Shown here piece after piece: positions 30,236 through 30,393 of a DNA stretch of 30,393 nucleotides. Origin of the DNA: JBCFAY01 sp038562375 (GTDB lineage: Bacteria; Bacillota; Clostridia; Christensenellales; CAG-138); NCBI GenBank assembly GCA_038562375.1, contig JBCFAY010000031.1, positions 1 to 30,393 on the forward strand, written 5' to 3'. Under the pieces are notes generated by a model, which was given only the letters and a program-made list of their open reading frames with translations, was not told where the DNA came from and searched no databases. Made by a program: the position numbers and the translations under genes. Position 1 is the stretch's first letter, and the number at the start of each line of letters is the position of its first letter.

Positions 30236-30246
30236 TTAGCGGGTTT
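30212..30246 (-). terminator. Minus-strand terminator within the truncated ORF
   Basis: AAACCCGC (30216-30223) pairs with GCGGGTTT (30239-30246). Read on the minus strand, the stem is followed by TTTTTTG. It would stop leftward transcripts from beyond the window edge. Confidence 0.7.
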
Positions 30247-30271
30247 GGCCAGGCTGTCCGGAAAGTCACCA

Positions 30272-30393
30272 CACCGTATACGCTCCAGCCGCAGGCTTAT
30301 GGCGGAGTGCAAAAGGAATATCGAGCTGTTTTATCTATTGAACCGCCTGACGCCGGATTTCCGGACAATCGCGGATTTTCGAACGGACAACGC
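30272..30393 (+). mobile_element. Fragment of an IS1182-type transposase gene, running off the edge
   Basis: The frame in phase with 30299 reads HRIRSSRRLMAECKRN then IELFYLLNRLTPDFRTIADF, the N-terminal DUF772 region typical of IS1182/IS5-like transposases (usual form SSRRLE-EC-RN-E--WL--L-PD--TIA-FR). The expected first 60 or more residues are missing: upstream is a terminator hairpin and a truncated ORF. The copy is thus 5'-truncated, and its 3' end lies outside the window. No terminal inverted repeat could be identified. Confidence 0.75.

Overview
The window looks like chromosomal DNA of a Gram-positive anaerobe of the Clostridia (Bacillota). The basis is strong AGGAGG-type ribosome sites, sigma-A promoters with 17-bp spacers, lipoprotein signal peptides, a BmpA/NupOPQ-type nucleoside ABC transporter, and a set of catabolic genes resembling the E. 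coli yge/yqe/ygf/ssnA region. No rRNA, tRNA or CRISPR array was seen and the species cannot be named from the sequence.

Layout. (1) Positions 1-823: a terminator and a probably truncated ORF. (2) 824-6169, minus strand: a five-gene operon transcribed as YgeW-like carbamoyltransferase, PreA-like flavo/iron-sulfur protein, YgeY-like M20 hydrolase, CDA-fold deaminase, SsnA-like amidohydrolase. (3) 6170-7016: a TetR regulator divergent from that operon. (4) 7091-12628, plus strand: two permeases, a BmpA-type binding lipoprotein, a double ATPase and a guanine/cytosine-deaminase-like enzyme, closed by a strong terminator. (5) 12685-19184, minus strand: a second catabolic operon transcribed as CDA-fold deaminase, SsnA-like, PreA-like, M20, hydantoin/allantoin-type racemase, N-acyl-D-amino-acid deacylase, with a second TetR gene (19434-20012) upstream. 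(6) 20552-30393: a different kind of DNA, with an HTH gene beside a broken hydrolase, a membrane-bound LuxR regulator, lipoproteins (MORN, subtilase, unknown), small membrane proteins, and a transposase fragment at the right edge.

The central idea is that regions 2-5 form one regulon for uptake and breakdown of a nucleobase-like or hydantoin-like compound. Four protein families (deaminase, SsnA, PreA-like, M20) occur twice, once on each side of the transporter, and the two TetR proteins are paralogues. An ACTGATTA/TTGACTRATT sequence brackets the promoters of operon 1 and of the transporter, and recurs just downstream of the operon 2 promoter. The pathway inferred is import, deamination, ring chemistry by SsnA-like and flavoproteins, racemisation, and release of amino acid, carbamoyl phosphate and CO2/NH3. 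The substrate is unknown.

Several key residues are altered. Both operon-linked deaminases have lost the catalytic Glu of the HAE motif (HDT and HDA). Both PreA-like proteins lack the catalytic-cysteine loop of dihydropyrimidine/dihydroorotate dehydrogenases. The YgeW-like protein has HALP in place of HCLP. These coordinated changes suggest chemistry different from the textbook families and make this locus the best candidate for an undescribed system. Family assignments rest on motif recognition and remembered reference sequences; no database search was possible.
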